Shown here: in pieces, positions 1-7,961 of the stretch
Layout of the letters: each line of letters opens with the position of its first letter
Position numbering within the stretch: position 1 is the first letter of the stretch
DNA from: a virus
Reading direction: 5' to 3' (one strand)
Length of the DNA: 31,752 bases
IMG/VR virus record: IMGVR_UViG_3300032214_001160
Span: 1-31,752 of that record
Notes under the pieces: generated by a model
What the model was told of the DNA's origin: nothing
The model's input: the letters and a program-made list of their open reading frames with translations, nothing else
Databases searched by the model: none
Translations under genes and position numbers: made by a program

Positions 1-20
1 ACGGGTAGCACACGGGTATC

Positions 21-66
21 CCTACCTACCTACCTACCTACCTACCTACCTACCTACCTACCTACC
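21..66. repeat. CCTA tetranucleotide tandem repeat
   Basis: About 11.5 uninterrupted copies of CCTA. The flank on both sides is C-rich, and ACGGGTA occurs twice just before it. No gene is visible in 1-127. Short relatives of the unit occur in hairpins at 25018-25099 and as GGTAGGTAGGTAG near 2707. Slippage makes its length likely to vary. Function unknown; it may mark a region boundary or genome end, but nothing in the sequence proves that. Confidence 0.9.
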
Positions 67-127
67 CCATACCCCTCGCATACACATACCCTTTACCAAC
101 ACCCCACCTAGTAGTACCCTCGCCCCT

Positions 128-508
128 ATGAAGGGGACACCTTGTATCCACCACCTATCACCTAGAGCAGACACCATTAGAGGTATCAGGACACTTCGCC
201 TAGTGAACCCCCTACACACATACCAACAGGTGATAGAGGAGTGGCACTACATAACAACCTTTATGAGTAACGCCTTTAGAATAATGCGTAAGCAACGCAT
301 AGTGAACAACATACTTACACCTCAACTCAATATGAGCGCACTACATATACGCACAGAGAAGCAACTAGGTATATACCAGACAGTCGATTACATAAAGACA
401 ATGACACCAGAGCAACAACACATAGTAAATGATGAAATAAAAAGACGGCGCATAAGGGCATACACCACACTCTTACGCACTACCTCAACAAGTGAGTTCT
501 CCAGATGA
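128..508 (+). CDS. Hypothetical protein, basic
   Basis: A 126-residue ORF with no recognised family. It is basic, with Arg/Lys clusters near both ends (RIMRKQR, KRRRIRAY), and mostly alpha-helical in appearance. No ribosome binding site precedes the ATG, so the true start may be further in. The stop overlaps the next ATG by four bases (ATGA at 505-508), which suggests translational coupling and supports the reading frame. It heads the first rightward gene pair. Confidence 0.5.
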   Translation: MKGTPCIHHLSPRADTIRGIRTLRLVNPLHTYQQVIEEWHYITTFMSNAFRIMRKQRIVNNILTPQLNMSALHIRTEKQLGIYQTVDYIKTMTPEQQHIVNDEIKRRRIRAYTTLLRTTSTSEFSR

Positions 509-759
509 GTTCGCATACACACCTACCTAAGTTCGTGATAGCACAGCGCACGGTGTCATATCAGGTGAGTGACATACTTCGTGGTATGAGTGATGATGAC
601 ATTAGTTCTCTCACTCTTAGCGACCTACTAGACATAGTAGATAGTTCAGCCGTACTTGACTTCGGCAGTACTGACTATGTCACCTATACAGATGAACACG
701 GTATTGACCTGCTATCCAAGATAGACCTAGATGCGCCTTACCCCACAACCACACCATAA
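505..759 (+). CDS. Hypothetical acidic protein
   Basis: An 84-residue acidic protein rich in Asp and Ser (DDDISSLTLSDLLDIVDSS), coupled to the previous gene by an ATGA overlap. No cysteines, membrane segment or known motif are seen. The C-terminal tail (YPTTTP) is probably disordered. Not recognised. Confidence 0.55.
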   Translation: MSSHTHLPKFVIAQRTVSYQVSDILRGMSDDDISSLTLSDLLDIVDSSAVLDFGSTDYVTYTDEHGIDLLSKIDLDAPYPTTTP

Positions 760-824
760 CCACACAGGGGCAGGGGTAAGACGCTAGGACAGCGTACAGG
801 GGGTATCCATATTTCTGGGAAAAT

Positions 825-854
825 GCGTCTAGTCTGATACTCGCCGAGTAGCCT
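825..854 (+). promoter_or_regulatory. Promoter, AGTCTGATAC spacer variant, probably leaderless
   Basis: -35 GCGTCT, an 18 bp spacer beginning AGTCTGATAC, and -10 TAGCCT at 849-854. The ATG of the next gene begins exactly seven bases after the -10, where transcription should start, so the message probably has no 5' leader. Confidence 0.6.
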
Positions 855-860
855 ACGGGT

Positions 861-1160
861 ATGACCACACACACATACACAACCACATACAACGAACAAC
901 GAGGTGCTTACCGCAAGGGCGCACTGATACAAGCCAGAGTTATCCCAGAGCGTATGAGTGCCTATGGCGTTCGTACAGAGTGGGCAGTGTCACTAGTCGT
1001 AGCCTCACCAACAGGTGACAGTTCAGACTTTATTGACCTACCTATTCCTTGTCTCTCACTCCTACAAGCGTGCGATATCGCAGATGACTACAACAGTGGA
1101 TTAGCACCAGAGTTGGTAGGACACTTTCACGCTTTGTACAAAGAAACCAGTTCTATCTGA
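861..1160 (+). CDS. Hypothetical protein, probably leaderless
   Basis: A 99-residue protein of unknown family with a beta-rich central part (TEWAVSLVVASPTGD) and a helical C-terminus (LSLLQACDIADDYNSG). There is no ribosome binding site, but the ATG sits at the expected transcription start of the promoter at 825-854, so I chose this start. Its stop shares one base with the next ATG. Confidence 0.65.
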   Translation: MTTHTYTTTYNEQRGAYRKGALIQARVIPERMSAYGVRTEWAVSLVVASPTGDSSDFIDLPIPCLSLLQACDIADDYNSGLAPELVGHFHALYKETSSI

Positions 1161-1567
1161 TGGGTAACCTACGGGTATGTTCTGGTTGTGGAGTTGAGCA
1201 ACCGTGTACACAGCAAAAGAATTATCCAGATAATGGTTGGGTACTACCCTTTGACACTTTCGGTTACTACGGTGGCTTTGATGACAATGTTGATGTTCTG
1301 CTATCGGATATCCAGAGCAGACAGTGGGTATTCTGTCACGACTGCGTAGTCAAGTTCCTTACTTTATTCCCTCGCTTACAGGACACTTTCAGCAAAGGCC
1401 TACACCCCTGCGAGAGTGAGACACCTTGTTGTGAGTGGGCTTGGCGTGGGACTGACAAGTTCGGCGAGTATGAAACCAATGAGAGTGGCGAACTTGTACC
1501 TGCCAGTGGAGCGCACTACCAAGTAGTCCAGAACGGATTATGGGTAGACGCCGAGAGTGATGAGTGA
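1160..1567 (+). CDS. Zinc-ribbon-like hypothetical protein
   Basis: A 135-residue protein. Two cysteine pairs, CSGCG near residue 8 and CHDC near residue 59, look like the knuckles of a zinc ribbon; further cysteines (HPCESETPCCEW) lie in the middle. Trp- and Tyr-rich C-terminal half. The family is not recognised. It overlaps both neighbours by 1-8 bases, so it is part of a tight rightward operon. A structural zinc site is inferred from cysteine spacing. Confidence 0.7.
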   Translation: MGNLRVCSGCGVEQPCTQQKNYPDNGWVLPFDTFGYYGGFDDNVDVLLSDIQSRQWVFCHDCVVKFLTLFPRLQDTFSKGLHPCESETPCCEWAWRGTDKFGEYETNESGELVPASGAHYQVVQNGLWVDAESDE

Positions 1568-1760
1568 CCACTACGCAAAGCCGTATCTCTACGACCAACC
1601 AGATGACGTCATAGCCAGATACGAAGCGATAGCCCTTGAGCGAATAGCACAGTCAGCGTCAGCAGAGGGTCAGAGCCACTTTGATTATGTCCAGACTGCC
1701 TTTGACCTCATTCACGCAGTTGCTAACGAAGTGTGGCTTAGCGAGATTACTTACGAATAG
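1560..1760 (+). CDS. Small hypothetical protein ending in a 13-mer repeat
   Basis: A 66-residue acidic helical protein. I prefer the ATG at 1560 over the GTG one codon upstream. It overlaps the previous gene by eight bases. Its TAG stop is supplied by a variant 13-mer (GAATAGATAACT). It is the last gene of the rightward group and faces the leftward gene at 1823-2029. Confidence 0.65.
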   Translation: MSDHYAKPYLYDQPDDVIARYEAIALERIAQSASAEGQSHFDYVQTAFDLIHAVANEVWLSEITYE

Positions 1761-1813
1761 ATAACTTTTTCGAGAAAGCCGGGGCTCCTCACCACCTCAT
1801 CACAGGTGTATCC

Positions 1814-1832
1814 AGTTATCTATTAGATAACT
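1814..1832. repeat. Palindromic 13-mer between convergent genes
   Basis: AGTTATCTA, one base, then TAGATAACT: a perfect inverted repeat made of two overlapping 13-mers. It supplies the TAA stop of the leftward gene and lies just after the rightward gene, so each strand carries a copy in its own direction of transcription. It may act as a two-way terminator or binding site. Confidence 0.75.
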
Positions 1833-2029
1833 ATTTGTCCGACACTCACGATAAAGATATTTCCACCCTGAACAATGTAGGCGTATTCTTTTTCAGTTCC
1901 CTGATACTCAACGAAGGTTGCCTCAACCGTTCCAGTGCGTTCCCGTTTTGCTTTCCCGTTATCGGTTATGTATCCGAACGATACGGGTATCTGCACAGTT
2001 GTTCCCTTTTTTATTTCTGTTGTGTTCAT
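1823..2029 (-). CDS. Hypothetical small beta-rich protein
   Basis: A 68-residue protein with alternating beta-type segments (TTVQIPVSFGYI, RTGTVEATFVEY, NIFIVSVGQIVI), like a small SH3- or KOW-type barrel, though I cannot assign a family. The last residues and the stop are encoded by the 13-mer palindrome. The start ATG shares one base with the stop of the upstream gene at 2029-2211. Confidence 0.65.
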   Translation of the reverse strand: MNTTEIKKGTTVQIPVSFGYITDNGKAKRERTGTVEATFVEYQGTEKEYAYIVQGGNIFIVSVGQIVI

Positions 2030-2211
2030 TATTCTGGGCAGTCCTCGTACGGGTTCTCGTTACCCTCGTTATCCTCGCACGAACAAAAGCCGAATAGGGC
2101 TACTTGTGTTTCGTGTGTGAGTTCAGCCATATCGTCATAAGACGGTGAGCCACCGAGTTGGTCAATGACAACACTCCAGAAGTCCACAAATAGTTTCTCT
2201 TGTGTGTTCAT
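2029..2211 (-). CDS. Small hypothetical acidic protein
   Basis: A 60-residue protein with a helical N-terminus and an acidic, Cys-containing tail (CSCEDNEGNENPYEDCPE). Linked to the downstream gene by a one-base overlap and to the upstream gene by a three-base gap. Not recognised; may bind a metal through CSC and the C-terminal Cys. Confidence 0.55.
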   Translation of the reverse strand: MNTQEKLFVDFWSVVIDQLGGSPSYDDMAELTHETQVALFGFCSCEDNEGNENPYEDCPE

Positions 2212-2214
2212 CAG

Positions 2215-2586
2215 TTACCCACCATAACTTTCACAGCCCCAACCATCACCATCAGCGTCAAGGTTGTCAGTGTCTTCATCACCAACCCATACTTCTTCAC
2301 CTATATCGGCGCAGTTTCTATTATCAATAATGTCTAACGGGTCATTTGGGTCATAAGACGGGTCATAAGACGGGTCGTAATCGGTGTACGGGTCTTCACA
2401 GTAACCAGTTGCCCAGTCGCAATTTCCATACTGACCACCACTACCTAATCCCTGAAAAATTCCGACAACAAATACAAGTACGACAAAAGCAATAACGGAA
2501 GTCACAAGTATGTTTACAAAACGCTGTCCAGTGGATTGCTCTTTATTCATACCGAGTGCTTCTTTTATATCATTTGTTTCCATCAT
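2215..2586 (-). CDS. Excalibur-domain membrane protein
   Basis: A 123-residue protein with a cytoplasmic start, a membrane segment at about 23-45 (NILVTSVIAFVVLVFVVGIF), a low-complexity linker containing repeated YDPS units, and a C-terminal Excalibur-type domain with two cysteines and the calcium-loop motif DADGDGWGCE. Excalibur domains occur on extracellular proteins of Gram-positive bacteria and their phages. An AAGGGG ribosome binding site precedes the start. The YDPS repeats come from a DNA repeat that contains ACGGGT. Likely exposed outside the membrane; role unknown. Confidence 0.75.
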   Translation of the reverse strand: MMETNDIKEALGMNKEQSTGQRFVNILVTSVIAFVVLVFVVGIFQGLGSGGQYGNCDWATGYCEDPYTDYDPSYDPSYDPNDPLDIIDNRNCADIGEEVWVGDEDTDNLDADGDGWGCESYGG

Positions 2587-2645
2587 TTTCCCCTTGTCTA
2601 GTAGTTATCTATGAGTGTATCTCTACGGGTACAGAGTAGCCAGAG

Positions 2646-2978
2646 TTACTTACAGTCCTCTATCATCTCTCCACCATCAGTAAGGCGAAGTTCACAACTG
2701 TTATGGGTAGGTAGGTAGATGGTGTCTCCAATGGTGAGTGTCGTGCCGTATATCTCTACGAGCCTGTTCACTGCTTCCATAAAGTTCCCATCACAGTTCA
2801 TACGGGCTATCCAGTAAAGGGTGTCTCCCTCTTGGATTACTACGGGTGCGCCAGTACAAAAGAACTCACTGCTCTCTGTCCGTTGCTTGCTCAAGTATGA
2901 AAATGCGAACACTGACGCAATAGTCAGTGCGATAGTGATGAGTACGGTCTTTGCTGTTCTGTATGTGTTTTCGCTCAC
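2646..2978 (-). CDS. Membrane-anchored LysM-domain protein
   Basis: A 110-residue protein starting with GTG after an AAAGGGAG site. A membrane or signal-anchor segment spans about residues 11-28, followed by a LysM module at 46-90 (QEGDTLYWIARMNCDGNFMEAVNRL, ending DTIYLP). LysM domains bind peptidoglycan or chitin sugars. Four cysteines outside the membrane could pair. A paralogue lies at 14458-14763. A role at the host envelope, such as superinfection exclusion or wall binding, is possible but not shown. Confidence 0.8.
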   Translation of the reverse strand: MSENTYRTAKTVLITIALTIASVFAFSYLSKQRTESSEFFCTGAPVVIQEGDTLYWIARMNCDGNFMEAVNRLVEIYGTTLTIGDTIYLPTHNSCELRLTDGGEMIEDCK

Positions 2979-3005
2979 TGTGTTCTCCCTTTGTTGAGTT
3001 ATCTA

Positions 3006-3227
3006 TTAGAAGTGGTCACGGGTTAGTTGGTCGTGTACTGCGTCATCTTGCATCTGTTCCTCAAGGCTCGCAATCTTTTGGACAAGTGAAAGGTGTCTGT
3101 TATTCAGACCCTCAAGTTTTTCTGTTTTTGTTTCTGTGTCTGGGCGTGAGTTCCAGTACACAAGTTCTGACTCAACTTGGGCGATAGCCAGAAGGCAGAT
3201 TTCATAAGTTTTAGTAAGTGTGGTCAT
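3006..3227 (-). CDS. Small coiled-coil hypothetical protein
   Basis: A 73-residue protein with a heptad-like helical pattern (NNRHLSLVQKIASLEEQMQ). No known domain. It ends next to a 13-mer (2997-3009) and is preceded by a C-type hairpin cassette at 3266-3339 in the same orientation. Confidence 0.55.
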   Translation of the reverse strand: MTTLTKTYEICLLAIAQVESELVYWNSRPDTETKTEKLEGLNNRHLSLVQKIASLEEQMQDDAVHDQLTRDHF

Positions 3228-3265
3228 AAGAAAACCTTATCCAGTTATTTCGGAAATAGCAAGGA

Positions 3266-3339
3266 TTATCGGAAGCCCCCCGTCTCACGGCCACACAAGC
3301 ACACAGGGATAAGCCCCGGCTTTTTCCCCTGTGTGCTTG
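3266..3339 (-). repeat. Hairpin cassette, leftward
   Basis: Read leftward: a perfect 13 bp stem (arms 3296-3308 and 3327-3339) with the GGGGCTT core in its loop, then the C strand GGGGGGCTTCCGATAA at 3266-3282. A covarying D stem-loop lies just to the right at 3368-3390. Confidence 0.7.
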
Positions 3340-3367
3340 GGCGTGTGTGAGTTATCTATCAGGGAAC

Positions 3368-3390
3368 TGGCGCACCCTTCGGGCTTGCCC
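3368..3390 (+). repeat. D stem-loop (GGC...TTGCC)
   Basis: First of six copies of a short stem-loop with GGC/GCC closing pairs, a TT bulge, and a variable inner stem (here CCC/GGG). Other copies: 10921, 11717, 13446, 14216 (reverse) and 22524. Confidence 0.55.
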
Positions 3391-3436
3391 TCAATGTGGG
3401 GGGGTGGGTTTGGGGCGAGACTCCGCCCCTCTCCCG

Positions 3437-3838
3437 TCAGTACCCCAAGACGCTGTGTGCTGGTTTGCCCTCGGGGATGTACTGTGCGACCCACTCTCGG
3501 TTGAGACCACAGTCGGTCAGGAACTCGGCGAACTCGCTTGACGATGTGTCACGCCAAGAGCCTGCGAGAGCCTCAACCATGCCGAACGCCACCTGTGCGA
3601 TGTGCCAAGTTGCGTCACGGGAAATGGTGTCGTACCAACCGCTCTCGCTCTCATCCTCGTCCTTTTCCCATGGGAAGCCACAGCCACCGAGGGTTGCGTC
3701 ACGGTAGTCCTCGTAGTCAAGGCTGTCACGCTTCTCTTGGGCATACGGGTCGGGGGTTGGTTCGGACATGAGGCGCACGATGGATGTGTGCGCTCGGATG
3801 GATTTTGAGACTACGGACTTTGCTTCTTTGAGGTTCAT
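3437..3838 (-). CDS. Hypothetical protein, GC-rich
   Basis: A 133-residue protein, ribosome binding site GAAGGGAAAATC before the ATG. The N-terminus is basic and helical, the middle acidic (EKDEDESESG), and the C-terminal half is helical with a conserved-looking stretch (SSSEFAEFLTDCGLNREWV). Not recognised. Base composition is more GC-rich than neighbouring genes, which may indicate separate acquisition. Driven by the leftward promoter at 3869-3898. Confidence 0.65.
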   Translation of the reverse strand: MNLKEAKSVVSKSIRAHTSIVRLMSEPTPDPYAQEKRDSLDYEDYRDATLGGCGFPWEKDEDESESGWYDTISRDATWHIAQVAFGMVEALAGSWRDTSSSEFAEFLTDCGLNREWVAQYIPEGKPAHSVLGY

Positions 3839-3868
3839 GATTTTCCCTTCGGTGTGTGGTGTGACATC

Positions 3869-3898
3869 ATCGTATCAGTAGAGGTACAGACTTGCAGA
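3869..3898 (-). promoter_or_regulatory. Promoter with conserved AGTCTGTACC spacer
   Basis: Read leftward: -35 TCTGCA, an 18 bp spacer starting AGTCTGTACC, -10 TACGAT. A 13-mer (3898-3910) abuts the -35. The transcript has about a 30-base leader with a ribosome binding site. Confidence 0.75.
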
Positions 3899-3944
3899 GT
3901 TATCTATTAGAGATGGTCGGGTGCGTTTGAGTTTGGCCGTGACA

Positions 3945-3980
3945 AAACATCTGGGCTTTTTGGAAACATCTGGGCTTTTT
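3945..3980. repeat. 17 bp direct repeat pair
   Basis: AAACATCTGGGCTTTTT occurs twice, 19 bases apart, between the leftward promoter and a C strand at 3980-3996 with a small hairpin at 4020-4035. The remainder of 3839-4138 is non-coding control sequence between divergent genes. Confidence 0.8.
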
Positions 3981-4035
3981 ATCGGAAGCCCCCCGTGACC
4001 AGAGCAGGCCAAAAGACAGGGAAGCCCCGGCTTCC
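3980..4035 (-). repeat. Hairpin cassette, leftward
   Basis: The C strand is at 3980-3996 and a 7 bp hairpin (GGAAGCC/GGCTTCC) at 4020-4035, upstream of the leftward promoter and the gene at 3437-3838. Confidence 0.65.
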
Positions 4036-4138
4036 TCGACCCCGTTCCCATTAGAGCCAGACCTACGCAGGAAACCTCTCTCTACCTCTAAGATGTATTC
4101 AGATAAATCTATCTAGAAGGTAAGTGAGAGGACAGGCT

Positions 4139-5161
4139 ATGGCACACGAGTTAGAAATAACAAAAGATGGGGTGGCTCGTATGGCGTACTCCAATAGAGA
4201 GATACCTTGGCACAGGCTTGGGGTAGCAATGAACGGTCTCCAGACAGCAGAGGCAATGCTTCAGGCTGCTGGGGCTGACTTCGACGTAGTTACTACACGG
4301 GTTGCTGTATGTGATGACAATGGTGAGCCGATTAGAAACCCAGACAATACGCCAGTCCTCATTAGTGATAGCCGTGCGACCGTACGGGTGAATAGTGACG
4401 GGACATTTGATGGTCTGTCTACCGTTGGAACTCGCTACGTGGTTCAGCAAAACAAGGAGTGTCTGGACTATGCATTGGCGATAGTCGGCGCTAGCAAAGG
4501 TGACGCAGTAGTCGACACCTGTGGAGTTCTAAACGAAGGGCGTGAGTTTTTCGCCTCGCTCGACTTGGGTTCTCTAGTCATTGACCCAATGGGAATAAAC
4601 GACAGCATTGAGCGTTATCTATTAGTAAGAAACGGACACGACGGCAAGACGCCGATTACCTTCGCTAATACTTCTATTCGTGCCGTATGCAAGAACACGG
4701 TTATCGCTGGTATGAAAAACTCTAAAAGAGTGTTCACTGCTCGACATACCAGAAACGTGGAGACAGCAATAGAGCAGGCGAACGAAGTCCTAAATATCTC
4801 CAATGTCTGGGCGTCAGAATTCACCAGAACTGCAGAGAAACTTCTTTCAGTAAAAGTCGCACCGGGAACGAAAATATTCGGTGATGTTCTTGATGCTGTA
4901 TTCCCTTTAGAGACTGGCTCTACGTCAAGACAAAAGAAAAATAGAGATAATGTCTTGTCTCTTGTCAAGGGTGTTTATGAAAGTGACAATAATGCAAAGG
5001 GCTACGGGTATAACGGGTGGTCAATGCTGAACGCAATTGGCGAATACCTCGACCACTATCGTGAAGCAACTCCGATAGAAAGAGCATTGGCGTCAATGGA
5101 TAATAACTCTTGGGTCACTAGAGCCAAGATGATTGCTCAAGACAAACTCTTGTCAGTATAA
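4139..5161 (+). CDS. DUF932 / TIGR03299 phage-plasmid protein
   Basis: A 340-residue protein of the DUF932 family (phage/plasmid-like protein, TIGR03299). The family signature is clear at the start (ARMAYSNREIPWHRLG) and in the conserved VVTTRVAV and TRYVVQQN stretches. These are widespread on phages and plasmids, with no established reaction. I take the ATG at 4139, after an AGAGGA site, over a GTG 15 bases upstream. A 13-mer-like sequence is read in frame as RYLLV near residue 160. The gene is the first rightward gene after the divergent control region. Confidence 0.85.
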   Translation: MAHELEITKDGVARMAYSNREIPWHRLGVAMNGLQTAEAMLQAAGADFDVVTTRVAVCDDNGEPIRNPDNTPVLISDSRATVRVNSDGTFDGLSTVGTRYVVQQNKECLDYALAIVGASKGDAVVDTCGVLNEGREFFASLDLGSLVIDPMGINDSIERYLLVRNGHDGKTPITFANTSIRAVCKNTVIAGMKNSKRVFTARHTRNVETAIEQANEVLNISNVWASEFTRTAEKLLSVKVAPGTKIFGDVLDAVFPLETGSTSRQKKNRDNVLSLVKGVYESDNNAKGYGYNGWSMLNAIGEYLDHYREATPIERALASMDNNSWVTRAKMIAQDKLLSV

Positions 5162-5214
5162 AGAGCGATTTCGGTTGTATTATCTATTTATAACTTCCAC
5201 GAAGTGAGGCAGTA

Positions 5215-5658
5215 GTGAGCGAAGAACACGACGACGAAATGCCGGACTTTACAGACGACTATTCTGATGACACGCCTACTCGTGAGGAACTAGCAATTTG
5301 GCTGAGCGAGTTCATGTCGCAATCACAAAAAGCAACAGCAATGTATCGCAACCACTTCTGCACTTTGCTTGTCGCAAAACTTCACCACGAATTCGGTATC
5401 GAAGGTATGTGTGAACTAATGATGGCTATCGACAAGAGGGCTGGCTGGGTGTCCGACATTATTATCGAGGACAACGATATTCATGATGTCTTGTTCCGTG
5501 ATTACGGCGTATTCGATAATGACGCAATAATCAAAGCACGTATGAGCAGTCAACTTACAGAAATGAATAAGAAAATCTGGAGACTAAGAAAGAAGTACTC
5601 GAAGCTTATTGCCGAGGAAATAGCCTCTGGCGCTAGCGCTAGACAGACAGAAGCGTAA
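5215..5658 (+). CDS. Hypothetical protein
   Basis: A 147-residue protein starting with GTG. The first 20 residues are very acidic; the rest is helical with a basic C-terminal region (KKIWRLRKKYSKLIAEE). No recognised domain. It ends exactly where the convergent helicase gene ends (stops abut at 5658/5659), with no terminator between, so the two transcripts should overlap. Confidence 0.65.
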   Translation: MSEEHDDEMPDFTDDYSDDTPTREELAIWLSEFMSQSQKATAMYRNHFCTLLVAKLHHEFGIEGMCELMMAIDKRAGWVSDIIIEDNDIHDVLFRDYGVFDNDAIIKARMSSQLTEMNKKIWRLRKKYSKLIAEEIASGASARQTEA

Positions 5659-7599
5659 TTACCTCTTAGAGGCTTTCTCCATAAGGTTTAGTATCAACTG
5701 AACCGCACCCTCTGTTTCGGCGAACTCTCCACCCTCTACTGCGGCGTTCACTACTGACCTTTTGTTATCTATTAGAGAATATATGTATTCATCTATTGTT
5801 CCGCTAGTCAGCATGTACGTAGCCGTTACTGAACCCTTCTGTCCGAGGCGGTGAAGTCTCGAGTAAGTCTGGTCTACGTCTGCGGGTGTCCATGGGAGTT
5901 CTATAAACAAGCACTCCTCTGATGATGTCAGGGTGTGTCCGGTCTTTGCCGCTTGTATGGAAAGCACGATTACTGGCGCTTCCTCTACGGGTAGTGTCTG
6001 GAACTTCCTCTTGTTCTCCTCTACTTCCTCTACCTTCATGCCACCCTGGATACGCAAGCCACCGAACTTTCTGGCTAGTTCATCAACAACGTCTCTATGG
6101 TGAGCAGCAACAACTACTTTCTTTCCATTGTCTATTCTTTCTTGTATCCACTCTATGGCTGCTTCCATCTTGGCTTTAGCAGCCAGTCTCCTAAGAACCG
6201 ATAGCCGTACAAGGTGTTCGTTCGCTTCTGCTCTAATCATTGCCGACATAGCAGCGTTGTATGAGGGCAGTCCTTGCTCTATTGCCAATTGACGGGCTCT
6301 CTCTGCGATGTACATCAAAATGTCTTCTTCAGCCTTGACGTACTCCTTCATTGCCGGCGCTGAACCGTCGACTACTAGTCGGCTATGTACAACGGGTGGA
6401 AGTTCGGATAAGACTTGGTCCTTCGTTCTACGTATGTAGCATGCACCTCGTAGTCGTTCGTTTAGTTCGTCGAGGTGTGAGTTACCACTTAGGTTCCATT
6501 GACCAAATCGGTCTTGGTACGCTGCGCAATACCTTCGATAGAAGCCCCATAGTCCACCGAAGTCCTTTAGTCTCCCGAGTATGTCCAACTGACTTGCGTA
6601 TTCCGCTGGTCTATTGGTTACGGGTGTTCCAGTGAGGCATAGCACAGGTGTATTTTTCTTTGTGCTTCTGGCTATCTTTACTGCCGCTTTTGTTCTCTGT
6701 GCTGTTGACGTCTTGCAGTAATGACTTTCGTCGAATACGTACGAGCCATGTTCCATTAATTGTGACTGCCATGCCTGTATGTTGCTGTACCCAACGACAA
6801 CGACATCATAGGAGTTCTTTTCTGGGAAAGACTTCCTGTTAGTTACTGCGCTCACTCGTCTGTGTGGGACCCACTTGGATATTTCGTACGACCAGTTAAG
6901 AACAAGGCTTGGTGGACAAACGATTACCGCTGGATAGACATCTCCCTCACGTGACGATAAGTACTCGAGTGTCGCTATCGCTTGTATCGTCTTTCCTAAT
7001 CCCATCTCGTCAGCGATAAATGTTCGTCTGGCATTCGCAGCGTAAGCAACTCCCGCTTTCTGGTAAGGCAATAGTTCTCCAGTCAAACCGGGAACAACAA
7101 TGTCAGCGTCGGTCGAGCGAGAGGCCTCTATGAGCGTATTTATTTCAGTATTTACTCTTTGTGATATCGCTGTTACGCCGGCGTCTACCGGTACATCAAA
7201 ACCGTTAGCCCACTCGATTACCTGGGTTATCGATGACAGTGGCGCACGCCATGAATATCTATCGCCGTCCCATGAGACTGCAGGTATTTTCTTTACCGCC
7301 GAAATGATTACTCTTTCGTACGGGAACTTCATATAAATCATTTCATCATGAAGCGATACTCTCTTGTCCCCTTGTGAAGTAATGCTTTTAGGGGCTTGGA
7401 ACTTAAGTATGTCCGACGTGATATCGAATTCGTATTTCAGGGCAAATTCCCTGGCCGAAGCAATAGAGGTTATTGGAACTCTCCAGATACGTGAGACCTT
7501 GTCCCACCTGGCACCCTCGACACGCTTCATCTCATTGACTTGCTCTTGGTCGTAGGGGAAGTCGAAGAGAAGCTCTCTTCCGTCCAGGTACATCTTCAT
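5659..7599 (-). CDS. SNF2-family DEAD/H helicase with HARP-like N-terminus
   Basis: A 646-residue SF2 ATPase of the SNF2 type, related to SMARCAL1-like enzymes that remodel or anneal DNA. Two HARP-like repeats precede the motor: residues about 11-42 (ARWDKVSRIWRVP) and 86-120 (SWDGDRYSWRAP). Motif I is DEMGLGKT (197-204), the DESH box 290-293, motif III LTGTPVTNRP, and motifs V-VI lie in the C-terminal lobe (AAKTGHTLT; QTYSRLHRLGQKG). I use the ATG at 7599: the upstream 51 residues are Cys-rich and unlike the family, and a -10 box TATACT ends seven bases before this ATG. A 13-mer is read in frame near the C-terminus as SLIDNKR. Confidence 0.9.
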   Translation of the reverse strand: MKMYLDGRELLFDFPYDQEQVNEMKRVEGARWDKVSRIWRVPITSIASAREFALKYEFDITSDILKFQAPKSITSQGDKRVSLHDEMIYMKFPYERVIISAVKKIPAVSWDGDRYSWRAPLSSITQVIEWANGFDVPVDAGVTAISQRVNTEINTLIEASRSTDADIVVPGLTGELLPYQKAGVAYAANARRTFIADEMGLGKTIQAIATLEYLSSREGDVYPAVIVCPPSLVLNWSYEISKWVPHRRVSAVTNRKSFPEKNSYDVVVVGYSNIQAWQSQLMEHGSYVFDESHYCKTSTAQRTKAAVKIARSTKKNTPVLCLTGTPVTNRPAEYASQLDILGRLKDFGGLWGFYRRYCAAYQDRFGQWNLSGNSHLDELNERLRGACYIRRTKDQVLSELPPVVHSRLVVDGSAPAMKEYVKAEEDILMYIAERARQLAIEQGLPSYNAAMSAMIRAEANEHLVRLSVLRRLAAKAKMEAAIEWIQERIDNGKKVVVAAHHRDVVDELARKFGGLRIQGGMKVEEVEENKRKFQTLPVEEAPVIVLSIQAAKTGHTLTSSEECLFIELPWTPADVDQTYSRLHRLGQKGSVTATYMLTSGTIDEYIYSLIDNKRSVVNAAVEGGEFAETEGAVQLILNLMEKASKR

Positions 7600-7605
7600 T
7601 AGGGA

Positions 7606-7635
7606 AGTATATTCCAGATAGGTAACCACTGACGG
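7606..7635 (-). promoter_or_regulatory. Probable leaderless promoter of the helicase gene
   Basis: Read leftward: CCGTCA, 18 bases that contain a degenerate AGTGGTTACC form of the conserved spacer, then TATACT. The helicase ATG at 7599 is at the expected transcription start. Confidence 0.45.
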
Positions 7636-7754
7636 GCCACATCCGAGCAGCCATCGAAGGGAATAAGATGGTTCTCGCAGTGACCCGTCAGCCACCACGT
7701 AAGCCACCCTACAGGTGCAGCAACAGACTAGCCACGGGATAACATGTAACACCT

Positions 7755-7961
7755 ATGAACCAAAGTTACTCCCATTTTAAATGTGTTGTATGCGGCCTTC
7801 CAGTTGACCCATCTAATAACAACGTGGAGCGATTAGGCGTGGTCTGGCTTAGGTCAAATGGCAAGACCGTGAATCGGGTGGTAGAGGAACTTCACTCTTA
7901 CAAGCATGACTTCTGTAACGACAAGGGGATGACCGACTATGTACAAGATGCGCTTTTCTAG
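7755..7961 (+). CDS. Small zinc-finger-like protein
   Basis: A 68-residue protein. CVVCG near residue 10 and H..FC near residue 50 could form a CCHC zinc site. Transcribed away from the helicase; no ribosome binding site is visible. It overlaps the next gene by 23 bases in another frame. Not recognised. Confidence 0.6.
   Translation: MNQSYSHFKCVVCGLPVDPSNNNVERLGVVWLRSNGKTVNRVVEELHSYKHDFCNDKGMTDYVQDALF

Noticed and set aside
21-66. Telomere-like repeat
   Set aside because: CCTA repeats resemble telomeric units only loosely; nothing else supports a linear protected end, and the window edge is arbitrary.
680-932. Leftward ORFs over 680-932
   Set aside because: Two overlapping frames lie antisense to a rightward promoter and gene starts and have no start signal; Val/Cys-rich composition is typical of shadow frames.
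4151-4968. Leftward ORFs opposite the DUF932 gene
   Set aside because: They are fully antisense to a recognised protein family member, with no promoter or ribosome binding site.
7600-7752. 51-residue N-terminal extension of the SNF2 helicase
   Set aside because: It is Cys-rich and unlike helicases, contains the probable promoter, and a start at 7599 fits the domain boundary.
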